From contig NZ_JAGGKS010000002.1 in assembly GCF_017873955.1 (NCBI RefSeq), positions 310,001 through 374,000 on the forward strand: a stretch of 64,000 nt of DNA. Reading direction: 5' to 3'. The position numbers were made by a program, and so were the translations under genes. Positions 62,740-64,000 of the stretch are shown here, one piece after another. The DNA comes from Sedimentibacter acidaminivorans (GTDB lineage Bacteria > Bacillota > Clostridia > Tissierellales > Sedimentibacteraceae). The stretch's first letter is position 1, and every line of letters begins with the position of its first letter. The notes under the pieces were generated by a model that saw only the letters and a program-made list of their open reading frames with translations, did no database searches and was not told the DNA's origin.

Positions 62740-62768
62740 ATTTTAGCATAACATAATATTTAAGTCAA
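62740..62768 (-). promoter_or_regulatory. Promoter of the B3/B4 gene
   Basis: Minus strand: TTGACT, 17-bp spacer, TGCTAAAAT (extended -10). The -35 overlaps the end of a perfect 18-bp palindrome at 62767-62784 (AAACATAAT/ATTATGTTT), a possible operator. Confidence 0.65.
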
Positions 62769-62811
62769 ACATAATATTATGTTTCCAATTATCAATTACG
62801 TAAATATTGTA

Positions 62812-62884
62812 ACTTGCATTTTTCAAACTTGATACAATCATTTTTATAATAGGTAATTCTCCGACTTTAATTATTAGATAAATA
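62812..62884 (-). pseudogene. Decayed 3' fragment of an arsR gene
   Basis: About 72 bp align without gaps to 58256-58330 of arsR (TTTTCAAACTT, ATACA-TCATTTTTAT, GGTAATTC-CCGA-TTTAATTATTAGATAA blocks). The 5' part is gone and there are indel or stop changes. It shows a second arsR once stood near arsC. Confidence 0.8.
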
Positions 62885-62921
62885 TCAATTTGTATAACAT
62901 AAATATCCAGTTGTACTGTTT

Positions 62922-64000
62922 CTAGCCTCTCACTTCTAAAAGCTTATTTTTCAACTCTACTTCAATTCGATTTAACTCGATTTCTGCTTCTTTTCTCTTC
63001 TGACGACCTTCTGCTTGAATATGCATAACTTCATCAAGAGTTGAAATCAATGACTCATTAGTGATACGAAGTGTTTCAATATCAACAACTCCTCGTTCTG
63101 ATTCCTTGGCTGTATCTATTGTTGCCATCTTGAGTATTTCTGAATTTTTTCTTAATAGCTCATTGGTCATATCCGTTACTTCCCTCTGAGCTTTTGCTGC
63201 TTGGCCTGAATGGGTAACTCCTAGGGCTAGAACCATCTGGCTTTTCCAAAGAGGAATTGTGTTTACAATTGTTGACTGTATTTTCTCAGCCATTATAGTA
63301 TCATTTCCTTGAACCAAGCGAATTTGTGGTGCCATTTGAATAGAAATCATTCTGGTTAATTCCAAATCATGAATTTTCTTCTCAAATCGATTACAGATAG
63401 CAACCATGTCGTTAACTGCCTGCGCATCTTCTGGTAAGCCACTTACATTAGACTTTTCTATTAATGCAGGCAATTCTTCCTTCTGAACTTTAGCTAGCTT
63501 TTTTTTACCAGCCAATATATACATAGAAAGCTCTTTATAGTATGTTTTATTTAGGTCATACATTTTATCAAGCATTGCTATGTCTTTAAGTAACTGTATT
63601 TGATTCTTTTCTAGGGACTCGCAGATTTTATTTACATTTACCTCTGCCTTATCATACTTAGCCTTCATTGCCGTAAGTTTATTTGACGATTTTTTAAAGA
63701 GTCCCAAAAATCCTTTTTCCTCTTCATCTACATCAAAACTTTTTAGTTCTGTCACAACACCTGATAGCATATCGCCTATTTCACCTAAATCTTTGGTCTT
63801 TACATTATTTAGGGTAGACTCTGAAAAATCTGCAATTTTCTTCTGAGCTCCTACACCATATTGAAGTATCTGATTTGATTTTCTTAAATCAATCTGACTT
63901 ACAAAATCATCAACCATTTTTTTCTCTTCTGGTGTCATATCAATTTCATCAAATGTTGGTTTTTCAATCTGAGTGCTTTCCTTTTCAACTATTTCACTGA
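62922..64000 (-). CDS. telA: TelA/KlaA family toxic-anion resistance protein (5' end beyond window)
   Basis: At least 359 codons; the frame stays open past the internal ATG at 63938 to the window end, so the gene is partial here. Helical, coiled-coil-rich protein with QIRLVQGNDTIMAEKIQSTI and IPLWKSQMVLALG motifs of the TelA family, associated with tellurite and other toxic-anion resistance and often with XpaC or TerD genes. Cytoplasmic. The exact start lies outside the window. Confidence 0.88.
   Translation of the reverse strand, partial: SEIVEKESTQIEKPTFDEIDMTPEEKKMVDDFVSQIDLRKSNQILQYGVGAQKKIADFSESTLNNVKTKDLGEIGDMLSGVVTELKSFDVDEEEKGFLGLFKKSSNKLTAMKAKYDKAEVNVNKICESLEKNQIQLLKDIAMLDKMYDLNKTYYKELSMYILAGKKKLAKVQKEELPALIEKSNVSGLPEDAQAVNDMVAICNRFEKKIHDLELTRMISIQMAPQIRLVQGNDTIMAEKIQSTIVNTIPLWKSQMVLALGVTHSGQAAKAQREVTDMTNELLRKNSEILKMATIDTAKESERGVVDIETLRITNESLISTLDEVMHIQAEGRQKRKEAEIELNRIEVELKNKLLEVRG

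Noticed and set aside
1-64000. tRNA, rRNA, CRISPR array, prophage or replication origin
   Set aside because: Looked for cloverleaf tails, rRNA-like high-G+C blocks, regular short repeats, phage structural genes and DnaA-box clusters; none seen by eye.

Overview
The window is AT-rich (roughly one third G+C by eye), with strong GGAGG-type ribosome binding sites, many TTG/GTG starts, a three-SLH giant surface protein, a copper-amine-oxidase-like secreted protein and ABC-F, Opu and NCS2 genes. This points to a low-G+C Gram-positive anaerobe of the Clostridia/Tissierellia type; a Sedimentibacter-like organism is a guess. No rRNA, tRNA, CRISPR array or intact transposase was seen.

Layout. 1-9.7 kb holds unrelated single genes: a LarA-type racemase, a GNAT, a secreted copper-amine-oxidase-like protein, an EamA exporter, a pirin, a secreted CAP protein, a DHHW protein and an AEC transporter. 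9.7-14.6 kb is an ABC-2 transporter plus two-component system operon of the peptide-antibiotic resistance kind, preceded by a secreted unknown. 14.8-18.2 kb is a minus-strand run of a metallophosphoesterase, two GNATs, a papain-fold protein and a YdcF protein. 18.2-20.4 kb is an ABC-F gene with an attenuator-type leader.

20.5-29.2 kb is the most coherent system: six minus-strand genes (PanE-type dehydrogenase, beta-keto acid cleavage enzyme, thiolase, short-chain reductase, GntP permease, CoA-transferase) behind a sigma-54 (-24/-12) promoter. A divergent PAS-AAA-Fis activator and a 54-bp perfect palindrome sit where an upstream activating sequence belongs. It reads as a pathway turning a hydroxy/keto acid into acetyl-CoA units. 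An aminotransferase and a complete glycine betaine/carnitine-type ABC transporter follow (29.2-33.9 kb).

34.7-45.6 kb is a TetR gene translationally linked to a 3423-residue SLH-anchored protein (Ig-like, lectin-like, PKD, propeller-like and CARDB regions), behind one consensus promoter with a 16-bp palindrome at the start site. 45.9-54.1 kb is a plastic region. It carries a collapsed and a complete copy of a GNAT-cupin-GNAT cassette, nested palindromes flanking the complete copy, a duplicated phosphoribosyltransferase 3' end flanking a GFA gene, and a self-regulated DUF2089 pair. 54.1-56.0 kb is a purine-riboswitch-controlled NCS2 permease/phosphoribosyltransferase operon. 57-64 kb holds arsR-acr3, a separate arsC, a decayed arsR fragment, a lipoprotein, an RDD protein, a B3/B4-domain protein with an attenuator-like leader and a TelA gene cut by the window end.
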